This document shows, piece by piece, positions 9,391 to 17,488 of a stretch of DNA of 64,000 nucleotides. Both the position numbers and the translations under genes were made by a program. The stretch lies in NCBI GenBank assembly GCA_019415945.1, contig DXYF01000034.1:1-64000 (forward strand), written 5' to 3'. The stretch's first letter is position 1. Every line of letters begins with the position of its first letter. Under the pieces are notes generated by a model. The model was given only the letters and a program-made list of their open reading frames with translations. It was not told the DNA's origin and searched no databases. This stretch comes from Clostridiales bacterium (GTDB lineage Bacteria; Bacillota; Clostridia; Oscillospirales; Acutalibacteraceae).

Positions 9391-9885
9391 TTAATCCATA
9401 AGCTGTTTAAGTATCTCAAGTCTTGAGTCAATTTGATCAGTCTCACAGGAGCAATCACCCTCGTTTAGGTTTTTGCCGCAATTCTGACACAAGCCCTTGC
9501 AGTCGTCTTTGCACAGATTTTTCTGCGGAAGCGAAAGCAAAATATCCGAAATAACAATCTCATCAAGCTCGAGTTTAAAATCGGGGGTTTCAATATAATC
9601 GTCGTTGCCGTCGTCAACCAAAGTCTGAGCAAGCTTATGCTCAAAGAGCATATCCATCTGCCTTGTAAAATCTACGGAACATCTGTCGCAGCTACGAGAA
9701 TAGCCAAAACAGACTCTTACAGACATACTCACAAGACCTGCCCTGTTCTTTGCCACAGCGGTAACATCAACAGGAGTTTTGAATGGAAAAACACCGTCAA
9801 TGTCAATGTCTGCAATATCAAGCTGATAATTAACTTGTTTTTCTTCGCCGTCATTCTGGAAGACTGATTTAAGTTCAAAAAGCAT
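9391..9885 (-). CDS. YceD/DUF177 family protein
   Basis: About 164 residues from the ATG at 9885 (MLFELKSVFQ) with AAGAGGTG upstream; a longer in-frame extension has no ribosome site and reads as non-coding AT-rich sequence. The C-terminal CKGLCQNCGKNLNEGDCSC is the four-cysteine motif of DUF177. YceD homologues affect 23S rRNA accumulation and are almost always encoded just before rpmF, as here. Confidence 0.88.
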   Translation of the reverse strand: MLFELKSVFQNDGEEKQVNYQLDIADIDIDGVFPFKTPVDVTAVAKNRAGLVSMSVRVCFGYSRSCDRCSVDFTRQMDMLFEHKLAQTLVDDGNDDYIETPDFKLELDEIVISDILLSLPQKNLCKDDCKGLCQNCGKNLNEGDCSCETDQIDSRLEILKQLMD

Positions 9886-10095
9886 AGTAACACCTCTTGA
9901 CCGCATAACGCATATCAAAACGCTGTTTATTATTATACAAAAGGTTTGTATCTTTGTCAACTGAAAAATACAATAAATTTGTAATAATTTCTGCATTTTT
10001 AAGTTGAAGTCAAAAATCAATCTCTTTTTTCATATTGGGAATTATACAGACATAAATGTGCTTATTATTCGTTATCCGAATAATAAGGATTTACA

Positions 10096-10129
10096 AAAAT
10101 AAAAAGCGGCAAAGCCGAAGCCCTGCCGC
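10096..10129 (-). terminator. terminator after the sugar-ABC ATPase gene
   Basis: GC-rich inverted repeat GCGGCA...TGCCGC, with internal pairing AAGCC/GGCTT, followed on the minus strand by TTTTTATTTTTG, directly after the stop codon at 10143. Confidence 0.75.
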
Positions 10130-10142
10130 CGAAATTACCGTA

Positions 10143-11252
10143 TCAGTTTGTAATAGTCTGCTCTGTGTCCTTATCAAAGATGTGCATCTTGCTGAGGTCA
10201 AAAGCAATCTTAATATTATCACCGGGCTGAGCTGTTGAAGTAGGCTCAACACGAGCAGTAATGGGATCGCCTGCGATATTAACATAGAGATAAATCTCAG
10301 CACCCATAAGCTCTGTAACATCAACATTTGCTTCAAGCAGGCAATCTGACTTAGCAAGGAAATCAGGCTCATCGTGAACATGTTCCGGACGAATACCGAA
10401 TACTACCTCTTTGCCTACATATGCGTCAAGCTTGCCGCCCTGTGCCTTATCAGCAGGAACGGGAATCTTGTACTTATCAAAGTTAAGTGTATAATTTGAA
10501 CCGTCCTTAGCAACAGTTGCATTTACAAAGTTCATCTGAGGTGAACCGATAAATCCTGCAACAAACATATTGCACGGCAGGTCATAGAGGTGCTGAGGAG
10601 TATCAACCTGCTGAATGAAGCCGTCCTTCATAACAACAATTCTTGTACCCATTGTCATAGCCTCTGTCTGGTCGTGGGTTACATAGATAAACGTTGTACC
10701 GAGACGCTGATAAAGCTTTGAAATCTCTGTACGCATCTGAGCACGGAGCTTTGCGTCAAGGTTTGAGAGCGGCTCGTCAAGAAGGAATACCTTAGGATTA
10801 CGAACGATAGCACGGCCGAGTGCAACACGCTGTCTTTGTCCGCCGGAGAGAGCCTTCGGCTTTCTGTCGAGATACTGCTCAATACCGAGAATACGGGCAG
10901 CCTCTTCAACTCTGCGTTTGATTTCTTCCTTGGGAGTCTTTCTGAGTTTAAGACCAAAAGCCATATTATCGTAAACGGTCATATGAGGATAAAGAGCATA
11001 GTTCTGGAAAACCATTGCAATATCTCTGTCCTTGGGAGCTACATCGTTAGCAAGCATATCTCCGATATAAAGCTCACCCTTTGAAATATCCTCAAGACCT
11101 GCAATCATTCTCAGTGTTGTAGATTTACCGCAGCCGGAAGGACCTACGAGAATGATAAATTCCTTGTCTGCAATCTCAAGATTAAAATCAGTTACGGCAG
11201 TTACGCCGCCGTCATAGATTTTGTAAACATGTTTTAAAGATACATTAGCCAT
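10143..11252 (-). CDS. ABC transporter ATPase, MsmX/UgpC/MalK type
   Basis: About 369 residues from the ATG at 11252 (MANVSLKHVYK), with GGAGGT 7 bases upstream. Walker A GPSGCGKST, Q-loop QNYALYPHMTV, signature LSGGQRQRVALGRA, Walker B VFLLDEPLSNLDAKLR and switch His THDQ are all present. A C-terminal TOBE/OB region (about 240-369) matches the sugar-importer ATPases. No permease or binding protein is adjacent, which fits a shared 'multi-task' ATPase such as MsmX that serves several carbohydrate importers. Confidence 0.9.
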   Translation of the reverse strand: MANVSLKHVYKIYDGGVTAVTDFNLEIADKEFIILVGPSGCGKSTTLRMIAGLEDISKGELYIGDMLANDVAPKDRDIAMVFQNYALYPHMTVYDNMAFGLKLRKTPKEEIKRRVEEAARILGIEQYLDRKPKALSGGQRQRVALGRAIVRNPKVFLLDEPLSNLDAKLRAQMRTEISKLYQRLGTTFIYVTHDQTEAMTMGTRIVVMKDGFIQQVDTPQHLYDLPCNMFVAGFIGSPQMNFVNATVAKDGSNYTLNFDKYKIPVPADKAQGGKLDAYVGKEVVFGIRPEHVHDEPDFLAKSDCLLEANVDVTELMGAEIYLYVNIAGDPITARVEPTSTAQPGDNIKIAFDLSKMHIFDKDTEQTITN

Positions 11253-11403
11253 TAAATAAACCTCCAATAATCCAAAAGTAATAAAACTTTATTACAAGTA
11301 ACAATATACCACTTTAAGCCAAACTTTACTATACTGATTTTAACTAAATATTATTGATATATTTTATTAAAAAACTACACTTCATAAAAATTCATCATTG
11401 TTT

Positions 11404-12126
11404 TTAGTGTAAATTGCCGATAAAAATAGACTCTATATCCAAATTTGACATCAATTTGCAACAACCTATGGGCAATTTGCTATCTAAATACAAATTTCCG
11501 ATTGATATTCGTTTAAGATGCACAACATTTATTCCACAAGATATAAACATTTTTTTAACTTGATGAAATTTACCCTCGCAAATAGTAACAATTCCCTTTT
11601 TATTTTGTGAATCGGTTATAATTTCAAGCTTTGCAGGCATACATTTTGTCCCATCGGCAAAAACAATGCCATTTTCAAACTTGTTTATTACATCGGCGTT
11701 TATTTCTTTATCAAGCTGTGCAATATACTTTTTTTCGATATGTTTTTTAGGTGACAAAATTCTGTGAGCAAAATCTCCGTCATCCGTAATTATCAGCAAT
11801 CCCTCGGTATCCTTGTCCAGCCTGCCTGCTGGGAAAAGCCCTTTTCTTTTGTATTCTTCGGGCAAAATATCTATTACCGTCCTGTCAAAATTATCTTTTG
11901 TTGCGGACACTACGCCTGACGGTTTATTAAGCATTATGTATATATTTCTGCTGTAGCTCAATTTTTGCCCCTTTACCGTGATTGAACAATTTTCGGGCTG
12001 TACCTTGTATTCCGGTTTTTTTATTGTTTCTCCGTTTACGCAGACTTCGCCTTTTTTTATAAGCTCACGGGCTTCTTTTCTGCCTGCAATTCCCTGTGAA
12101 ACAAGAATTTTATCAAGTCTTTCCAT
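11404..12126 (-). CDS. rRNA pseudouridine synthase, RsuA/RluB family
   Basis: About 240 residues from the ATG at 12126 (MERLDKILVSQ). Residues 1-60 are an S4 RNA-binding domain; the catalytic motif GRLDKDTEGLLIITDDG (about 100-116) carries the essential Asp. Family is certain; the target uridine (16S or 23S) cannot be read from sequence. It starts 2 bp from the end of the upstream membrane gene and has a poor ribosome site, so translational coupling is likely. Confidence 0.9.
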   Translation of the reverse strand: MERLDKILVSQGIAGRKEARELIKKGEVCVNGETIKKPEYKVQPENCSITVKGQKLSYSRNIYIMLNKPSGVVSATKDNFDRTVIDILPEEYKRKGLFPAGRLDKDTEGLLIITDDGDFAHRILSPKKHIEKKYIAQLDKEINADVINKFENGIVFADGTKCMPAKLEIITDSQNKKGIVTICEGKFHQVKKMFISCGINVVHLKRISIGNLYLDSKLPIGCCKLMSNLDIESIFIGNLH

Positions 12127-12127
12127 A

Positions 12128-12598
12128 TTAAACAAGCGGCAGATTTTTACTACCGTACTCTCCGTTTGTAAGATGAGCACCGATTACTTTTTCTTTGTAA
12201 ACAAGTAATACGGCAAACTGTGTACTGCTGTCTTTTAACCGACAGGTAATTTTTTGAGCTGTTTTCCCCCTGAATTTTTCAAGGTCGAGCCCAATTTCAT
12301 TTTGAAGCTTGTTATATTCATTATATGTATCGTTAAATTCGGAGGGAATTTTTACCTCGCTATTGTCAACAACTTTATCAACGCTCAATCCAAACTGCTC
12401 AAGAAACCCTGCTCCGTCATCTTCTTTTTGAAAGGTCAGGGAGTAACTTCCTACCTCGTCGCAGGTTGCCGTGTCGGGAAAGCTGTTTTGCACCGACATC
12501 ATACATATTATACACACTATTGCGGTTAATAAGGACGCGGCAGAAAAGAACACCGCTAATTTTTTTGACGGGGCAACCTTAAAATTTAACACAAACAC
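12128..12598 (-). CDS. membrane-anchored protein, possibly DUF4830
   Basis: 156 residues with one N-terminal membrane helix (about 14-34) and an exported globular part. The pattern FLEQFGLSVD...FNDTYNEYNKLQNEIGLDL...LLVYKEKVIGAHL resembles DUF4830 proteins of Clostridia, a family without known function; that match is from memory and unconfirmed. It is followed without a gap by the pseudouridine synthase. Confidence 0.6.
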   Translation of the reverse strand: MFVLNFKVAPSKKLAVFFSAASLLTAIVCIICMMSVQNSFPDTATCDEVGSYSLTFQKEDDGAGFLEQFGLSVDKVVDNSEVKIPSEFNDTYNEYNKLQNEIGLDLEKFRGKTAQKITCRLKDSSTQFAVLLVYKEKVIGAHLTNGEYGSKNLPLV

Positions 12599-12666
12599 AA
12601 CAAGACCTCCGAAATCCTATATTTTATATATATAGGTATGCCGCAGGACTTGTTTTAATGATAGTA

Positions 12667-13329
12667 TCAGACGAACAACAGGGACAAAAGGTCAGAAGGA
12701 GTTTCGGCAAATATCTTTGCCCCTTGATTTTTCATAGCATCTATGTTTCCGTATCCGTACTCAACTGCTATAAAATCCACCCCGCACTGCTTTGCTCCTT
12801 TTGCATCGAAGTGGGTATCGCCGAGCATAACAACAGAATTTCTGTCCGTTTCAAGATTTCCTCCCAAAGCCTTGACCGCATAAGGAATCAAATCCTTTTT
12901 GTCCTTTCGGCTGCCGTCAAGTGTTGAGCCGCACACGGCGTCAAACAGGCTCGATACACCGAGAAGCTCGACAATTTCTTCTGCAAATTTCTCGTACTTT
13001 GATGAGCAAACGGCAACCTTTGCTCCCTCTGCCTTTAATTTTTCAAGGACTTCCTTTATGCCGCCGTAAAGCTTATTTTTATATTTTCCTTTTTCTTCGT
13101 AAAAGCCCCTGTAAAGCTCAACGCCGTTTTGCGAATCTTCTTCGGAAAATCCGCAGACATTTCTGAAAGTATCAATAAGAGGCGGGCCTATATACAGGGT
13201 ATAATCATCGAGGTCAGGAAGCGGCTTGCCAAGCTTTTTTATCGCATATTCAAGCGACTTTCTTATTCCCTCTGCACTTTCGCTTAAAGTGCCGTCAAGG
13301 TCAAACAAAACATAATTATACTTAATCAT
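12667..13329 (-). CDS. HAD-superfamily phosphatase (phosphoglycolate phosphatase-like)
   Basis: 220 residues. Motif I FDLDGTLSES with the nucleophile Asp, motif II VAVCSSKYE, and motif IV VVMLGDTHFDAKGAK are visible with a helical cap between 15 and 85, the Gph/PpaX layout. Substrate is not determined by sequence; phosphoglycolate or a small sugar phosphate is typical. The start overlaps the last codons of the upstream thioesterase gene. Confidence 0.85.
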   Translation of the reverse strand: MIKYNYVLFDLDGTLSESAEGIRKSLEYAIKKLGKPLPDLDDYTLYIGPPLIDTFRNVCGFSEEDSQNGVELYRGFYEEKGKYKNKLYGGIKEVLEKLKAEGAKVAVCSSKYEKFAEEIVELLGVSSLFDAVCGSTLDGSRKDKKDLIPYAVKALGGNLETDRNSVVMLGDTHFDAKGAKQCGVDFIAVEYGYGNIDAMKNQGAKIFAETPSDLLSLLFV

Positions 13330-13708
13330 CGAATTTACAATCCGCCTTTAACTGAAATTTTTCGGACTTTACACTTACTCTGGTATGAGTGCCTTTTGCG
13401 ATAAGTCCCTTTTTATCATACGCCTCAACCTCAAAATTAAACATTCTTCCGTCACTGCTTTTTAAAGTTGCTTTAACCGTAACCTCGGCACCCAACGGAG
13501 TCGGGCTTATATGCTCAATGGAAATCATCGTTCCTACGGTTGTAAGCTCGTCGCTTTTAAGCTCGCTCTGTGCAAGCTGAGCGGCTGCATTTTCCATAAG
13601 AGCAACAACTGCCGGAGTTGCAAGCACTTTAAGACTTCCGCTGCCCATTGTGCAGGCAAGATTTGCGTCTGTTACGGTAATTGTTATTGAAAATGTTTTT
13701 TCTGCCAT
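13322..13708 (-). CDS. hot-dog fold thioesterase (FlK-like)
   Basis: About 128 residues from the ATG at 13708 (MAEKTFS) with AAAGGTGATAATT upstream. The hot-dog core ATPAVVALMENAAAQLAQ, then VGTMISIEHISPTPLGAEVTVKA, matches the fluoroacetyl-CoA thioesterase-like family common in Clostridia. Probably hydrolyses an acyl-CoA; the substrate is unknown. Overlaps the phosphatase start by a few bases. Confidence 0.8.
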   Translation of the reverse strand: MAEKTFSITITVTDANLACTMGSGSLKVLATPAVVALMENAAAQLAQSELKSDELTTVGTMISIEHISPTPLGAEVTVKATLKSSDGRMFNFEVEAYDKKGLIAKGTHTRVSVKSEKFQLKADCKFDD

Positions 13709-13724
13709 AATTATCACCTTTCCT

Positions 13725-13754
13725 GTTGTTTAAAGAAATAAATTGTGATATAAT
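13725..13754 (+). promoter_or_regulatory. stranded native ychF promoter
   Basis: TTGTTT at 13725-13730 and TATAAT at 13749-13754, 18 bp apart, pointing toward the duplicated ychF start at 13838. A ribosome site AGGAGA lies just before that ATG. After the element inserted, this promoter faces only the 22-codon stub. Confidence 0.55.
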
Positions 13755-13837
13755 CATTTTCGTAACTATGCTACCATAATACAATATAATTTTAAATTAA
13801 GCAAGCTATTGCAAAAATTATTTTAGGAGAGTTTTTG

Positions 13838-13854
13838 ATGAAATTAGGTATAGT
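13838..13854 (+). repeat. attL core of the integrative element
   Basis: ATGAAATTAGGTATAGT, identical to 26145-26161. Flanking bases differ on both sides, so this is the exact shared core. It coincides with codons 1-5 of ychF. Confidence 0.85.
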
Positions 13855-13906
13855 CGCATACCGTCAAATTTCACATAATCCTTTATTTCACTACAAAAGT
13901 CTATAA
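13838..13906 (+). pseudogene. ychF 5' stub left of the integrated element
   Basis: Starts with the same 17 bases as the intact ychF at 26,145 (MKLGIV), then diverges into element sequence and stops after 22 codons. It keeps a good ribosome site (TTTTAGGAGAG) and the probable native promoter. It marks the left end of the inserted element; the peptide itself is probably without function. Confidence 0.8.
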
Positions 13907-13983
13907 ACGCCGATAAACACTGATGTTTATTAGATTTGTCACTTCAACAAATGTCAATAAAAATCAATGCAGTTTAATACTTA

Positions 13984-14003
13984 AATGGCGTAACAATGGC
14001 GTA
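13984..14003 (+). repeat. left arm-type integrase repeats
   Basis: AATGGCGTA occurs at 13984-13992 and 13995-14003, 11 bp apart, about 130 bp inside the left core. The same 9-mer pair occurs at the right end (26072-26090). Such direct pairs are typical arm-binding sites of Tn916-class integrases. Confidence 0.7.
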
Positions 14004-14040
14004 CGCCAACACCTGAATTGAGCCTGATACACAAATATAA

Positions 14041-14085
14041 GGACAGAGAGAAAATCAAATGATTGTTCTTTCTGTCCGTTTTTTA
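14041..14085 (+). terminator. plus-strand intrinsic terminator near the left end
   Basis: GGACAGA...TCTGTCC hairpin followed by GTTTTTTAT. It would stop transcription that runs from the ychF promoter into the element and so insulates the cargo genes. Confidence 0.65.
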
Positions 14086-14190
14086 TCCTAAAATCAAGTA
14101 CCAAAAAAATTATTAAAAGTATAAACCCTAAAAACTCTCGACTAAGCATTTATAACCTCTCTAAACTTATAAAGTCTTTCATAAAATTGA

Positions 14191-14222
14191 AATACCCTCA
14201 GATTGTTATCTCTGAGGGTATT
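14191..14222 (-). terminator. terminator after the ECF sigma gene
   Basis: AATACCCTCAGA / TCTGAGGGTATT, a 12-bp perfect stem with an 8-nt loop, 30 bp after the stop codon. Confidence 0.75.
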
Positions 14223-14251
14223 CCTTACTTTATTTGGAAAGTGGACTTATA

Positions 14252-15931
14252 TTAATACCAACCTGCTTCTCTTACTACTACTGTCTTATAGTAACCTTCC
14301 TTAACAAGGACCTTCTCCGTCCAAGCTTCTTTTACAGTAATTGTTTCTGTCCAAGCGTCTTTAACAGTCTCAGTTTTATAGTAGCCTTCTTTGTCGGTGA
14401 CTGTTTTGGTTCCAGTTTGAACTTTTTCTTTACAAGTTTTATAAGATACACAAGTATCACTGTCAAGATAATGCCACTTCACTTGGTTAGCATCGTCTAA
14501 CCTTGCACCGCACTGATTACAGATATCGTAGCTTACCCATTCATATACTGGTTCTTCGTGGGTTACTGGGTTTACCCATACTTGCTTCGTCTCAGCTGGG
14601 TGGTTTACTTTTTTAGTTTCAGCTGGGTGGTTTACAGTTTTGTATTCAGGCTCTACCCATACCTGCTTGGTTACAGCTTCGTGATATGTCTTACCTTCGT
14701 GCGGGTCAGCTGGCTTAGGGGTCGGCTTCGGAGCTGGCTTCGCAGATGAACTACCACCACCGTTAGAACCGCTGTTATTAGTATTACCCTTGTTCGATGA
14801 AGAATTATTGCTGTTAGAGTTACCCTTGTTGGTATTTGTGTTACCGTTGTTAGAATCCTTAGGAGCTGTCGTTACTATCACATTGCTACCATTATTAACA
14901 GCCTCTACCTCGTCAGCAGAAATCTTTACCTTCTTGCCGTCCTCAGTTGCAATTTCTACTTCTCCCTTCTCGTTAGGTTCTATCTTATTTCCCTTGCTGT
15001 CAACAATATTGCCCTCATCATCAACCGAAAGACTTGCTTGCTGAATTTCATTGACCTTTTCTTCGGCTATTGTTTCTTCTACAAGGATTGTTTCATCTGT
15101 TGATGTGCTGACAGGCAATTCCTTGTTAAAACCGTTTACAATAAGAAATGCTCCTGCACCGCCAATTACCAATGTAGCACAACAGGTTATTGCGATAGCT
15201 CTTGCTTTTGTTGTAGCCATTACCGCCTTAAACGCTTTTTCAAATATGTTTGCGGAATTTGCAGTAACACCATTTACTGTAGGTAAATTAAGCTTGATAT
15301 TTGGTACTGAAATATATTTAGCTTCTTCTTTAAAGATTGAACCAAAAAGCGGAACACATATTGCACCGTGCAGTTTATCACCGCTCCTCTTTTCGTAGTC
15401 CTCAATAGCCGTTTTCATCTTTGCCCGAGCTGAATTTAGCCTTGATTTTATTGTTCCCTCTGATACTTCCGCTATTTCGGCAATTTCGGCTATTGACATT
15501 TCATCAAAGTAATACATCAAAACAGCGTGATACTGAACATAGGAAAGAGCTTCTTCCATAAGTGCAAGCAATTTCTTACGCTTTTCCTCATTGGTTATGT
15601 ATTCTTCGGGTATCATAAGCTCGTCTGTAACAGCTGTGTTTGCATAATATTCTTCGTCCAGTGGGATTTCTCCTTTCTTTCTCAAATAATCTTTGCACTT
15701 ATTAGCCGCAATTTTTCTTATCCAGCCTATGAACTGTTCTTCATCTTCTAAAGATTTGATTTTCAGAAAAGCCGTTAAATAGGTGTCCTGCATAATGTCT
15801 TGTGCAGTTGTTTCGTTCTTTAACAAGCTTAAACAAGTAAACCATATTTCTTTTTCAGACAGCTTGTAAAGCTCATCAAAGGCTTTGTTATTGCCTTTTT
15901 TAGATTTGTTTACTAATTTTGCAATGTTCAT
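14252..15931 (-). CDS. membrane-tethered ECF sigma factor with repeat-rich outer domain
   Basis: 559 residues in one unbroken frame. Residues 1-175 are an ECF sigma factor: region 2 (AQDIMQDTYLTAFLKI, ending FIGWIRKIAANKC) and region 4 (MSIAEIAEIAEVSEGTIKSRL). A single membrane helix lies near 243-263 (AITCCATLVIGGAGAFLIV). The C-terminal half should be outside: an acidic stretch, a Ser/Asn/Gly linker (about 355-395), a Pro/Lys segment, then repeats of the type VNHPAETK and VKEAWTEK around a Cys2-His-Cys cluster (CNQCG...H...C). Signal-driven proteolysis or clustering would be needed for the sigma part to act. No separate anti-sigma gene is adjacent. Cargo of the mobile element. Confidence 0.82.
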   Translation of the reverse strand: MNIAKLVNKSKKGNNKAFDELYKLSEKEIWFTCLSLLKNETTAQDIMQDTYLTAFLKIKSLEDEEQFIGWIRKIAANKCKDYLRKKGEIPLDEEYYANTAVTDELMIPEEYITNEEKRKKLLALMEEALSYVQYHAVLMYYFDEMSIAEIAEIAEVSEGTIKSRLNSARAKMKTAIEDYEKRSGDKLHGAICVPLFGSIFKEEAKYISVPNIKLNLPTVNGVTANSANIFEKAFKAVMATTKARAIAITCCATLVIGGAGAFLIVNGFNKELPVSTSTDETILVEETIAEEKVNEIQQASLSVDDEGNIVDSKGNKIEPNEKGEVEIATEDGKKVKISADEVEAVNNGSNVIVTTAPKDSNNGNTNTNKGNSNSNNSSSNKGNTNNSGSNGGGSSSAKPAPKPTPKPADPHEGKTYHEAVTKQVWVEPEYKTVNHPAETKKVNHPAETKQVWVNPVTHEEPVYEWVSYDICNQCGARLDDANQVKWHYLDSDTCVSYKTCKEKVQTGTKTVTDKEGYYKTETVKDAWTETITVKEAWTEKVLVKEGYYKTVVVREAGWY

Positions 15932-15959
15932 TTTTTCCTCCTTTTTATTTTATATTTAT

Positions 15960-16480
15960 TTAATTGATTTAGTAAGCGGTGCCCACTTTTAATAACTGTT
16001 TATAACAAGTTTGTTCGCCTTAAATAATCACCTCGACTTGCGAAAATTTAACTTGCTTTTATTTAAAGATAACCTATTTAATTTGTTATCTATATAATAG
16101 ACGATTGAAAACTTGAAAAGGTTCATTTTTTCGAGAAATTTTTTTAAAAAATTTGAAAATTCTAAATTTCGCCTTAAAAACGCAGTTAATATTCTAAATC
16201 GGAAATAAAAAATGCGTAGTCCAAATGAACTACGCAGAAAAACACATAGCTCACTTGTTGCTACACAAATTTTTCAACCCAAATCAAGTGTGAAAATAAG
16301 AGCCTGTATTTTTACCAAATTAAAGATAAAAATACACACCTAATATGGGTAATAAAATTCAATTTGTGTAGCAATTTTATTTTAGCACATTGATTTAAAA
16401 ATTACAATGGTTTTAATATGATTTTTGGATAAAAATGTTATTTTGTTAGTAGCACTTGCAGAAGTGATAAAATACATAAA
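15960..16480. other. non-coding AT-rich region with large inverted repeats
   Basis: No supported gene. Holds a hairpin TGCGTAGT / ACTACGCA (16213-16236) and a nested inverted repeat: outer TTGCTACACAAATT (16258-16271) with AATTTGTGTAGCAA (16361-16374), inner TGTATTTTTA (16305-16314) with TAAAAATACA (16327-16336). The upstream region of the ECF sigma gene must lie here too, but I see no convincing -35/-10 pair for it. Confidence 0.6.
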
Positions 16481-16486
16481 AAGAAA

Positions 16487-16519
16487 TAACCGTCCTGTAT
16501 TCGCAGTACAGAACGGTTA
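16487..16519 (-). terminator. terminator of the toxin mRNA
   Basis: TAACCGT-CTGTA / TACAG-ACGGTTA stem (one mismatch bulge) followed on the minus strand by TTATTTCTTTTT. It would end the minus-strand toxin transcript after the antisense RNA region. Confidence 0.7.
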
Positions 16520-16564
16520 AATATACATATTGACTAACTGCAACACAATAGAAAGTATTTGTGC

Positions 16565-16592
16565 TTGACAGTTTTTGATTTAATGATATAAT
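16565..16592 (+). promoter_or_regulatory. promoter of the antisense RNA
   Basis: Perfect consensus TTGACA (16565-16570) and TATAAT (16587-16592) with a 16-bp spacer on the plus strand. The only thing downstream on this strand is a 90-nt stretch ending in a strong terminator. Confidence 0.85.
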
Positions 16593-16598
16593 ATAAGT

Positions 16599-16692
16599 AG
16601 ATAAGGCAAACCGATAGACGGTTAGCCCCAAGATAAATGATTTAAAGGAATAAACCGTTCAACTTTGGAGAGTGGCGGTTTATTTCTTTTTT
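16599..16692 (+). ncRNA. candidate antisense antitoxin RNA
   Basis: From the consensus promoter to a terminator made of AATAAACCG (16649-16657) and CGGTTTATT (16676-16684) plus TCTTTTTT. It starts with a short 5' hairpin (AACCG-ATAGA-CGGTT). About 94 nt, no reading frame. It is fully complementary to the 3' part of the opposite toxin transcript, including its stop codon, the txpA/ratA style of convergent overlap. Confidence 0.7.
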
Positions 16693-16745
16693 ATTGCAAT
16701 GACAGTATAAAGAATAATTGCTAAAGCTACTATTATGTACTCCAT
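16680..16745 (-). CDS. candidate type I toxin, 21-residue hydrophobic peptide
   Basis: MEYIIVALAIILYTVIAI followed by three lysines and a stop: one membrane helix with a basic tail, the shape of type I toxins. Ribosome site AAAGGGGGTG lies 6-7 bases before the ATG and is itself in a hairpin (CCCC-TGTTAAA-GGGG), as in toxins whose translation is blocked on the full-length mRNA. A -10 box TATAAT lies at 16814-16819 on this strand with a weak -35. A 5' hairpin GCCTA...TAGGC follows. The antisense RNA overlaps its 3' end. I do not recognise a named family. Confidence 0.72.
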   Translation of the reverse strand: MEYIIVALAIILYTVIAIKKK

Positions 16746-16870
16746 TGGCAACACCCCCTTTAACAGGGGCAAGACTTAACCGCCTACCGTTTAGGCTCAC
16801 CTTATCCGACAAAATTATAACATAACAATTTTTAAAATACAATATCTTAAAATTAAATACAATTTATATC

Positions 16871-16903
16871 AAAGGGAAACAACAAAATTTGCTGTTTCCC
16901 TTA
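16871..16903 (-). terminator. bidirectional terminator between J-domain gene and toxin locus
   Basis: AAGGGAAACA / TGTTTCCCTT, a 10-bp perfect stem, just after the stop of the J-domain gene; T-rich on the plus-strand side. Confidence 0.7.
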
Positions 16904-16915
16904 TTTTTTTGCTTT

Positions 16916-17404
16916 TTAGCAGTGTAATGCAAGCTCTTTTTCGTCTTTTGCGTTGTATTTCTGAGAGCCGAACAACTCACGGATTTCATCAAGCGTTAGT
17001 TCTCGCTTGCTTTTCTTTTTGTATGGCTCGGTGTGATAATACCAAGCTTGTTTTTTATGAGCATAGCGGAATTTTAAATCTTTTAAAATTTCTTTATGTT
17101 CCTTAGTGTTTCCTGATACCCATATCCAAGAACCGCATATTTCGACCTCTATGTCCTGTAGGCTTGTAAGCACATTGATTATATTGATAAATTCTTGTGG
17201 GGTTTCTGTTGTTTCTTTGGTGTAGGTTTCGCCTTTAGAATTGGTATGTATATTCTTTAAGCGTTCCCACATTATTTCATAATCGTTTTGCATAATCTTA
17301 AATTCTTCTGTATCACCTCCGAGGTCGGGGTGAAGCTGTTTTGCTAATGTTCTGTATTCTTTTTTGAGTTCTTCGGCTGTTTTGCAGTTAGTAAAGTATT
17401 TCAT
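16916..17404 (-). CDS. J-domain protein of mobile elements
   Basis: 162 residues. The N-terminal 50 residues have the J-domain layout: helix KTAEELKKEYRTLAKQ, the HPD motif in LHPDLGGD, then helix EEFKIMQNDYEIMWERL. The rest (80-130) resembles a small domain with WVSGNTKEHKEILKDLKFRYAHKKQAW seen in plasmid and ICE proteins. It may recruit DnaK to an element protein; target unknown. Ribosome site AAAGGAG precedes the start. Confidence 0.75.
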   Translation of the reverse strand: MKYFTNCKTAEELKKEYRTLAKQLHPDLGGDTEEFKIMQNDYEIMWERLKNIHTNSKGETYTKETTETPQEFINIINVLTSLQDIEVEICGSWIWVSGNTKEHKEILKDLKFRYAHKKQAWYYHTEPYKKKSKRELTLDEIRELFGSQKYNAKDEKELALHC

Positions 17405-17488
17405 TTTGCTTGCTCCTTTGAAATTAAATTTAATATTCGGTAATTCCGAGTTGGTGGGCTTTAAAAAGTCCGATATTAAGTTATCACG

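Noticed and set aside
13964..14149. 61-codon minus-strand frame near the left end of the element
   Set aside because: Crosses the arm repeats and a terminator hairpin and lacks a ribosome site.
16446..16842. Two 60-66 codon minus-strand frames over the toxin locus
   Set aside because: They run through the terminators and have no ribosome site; the short hydrophobic frame inside with its sealed GGGGG site is far better.
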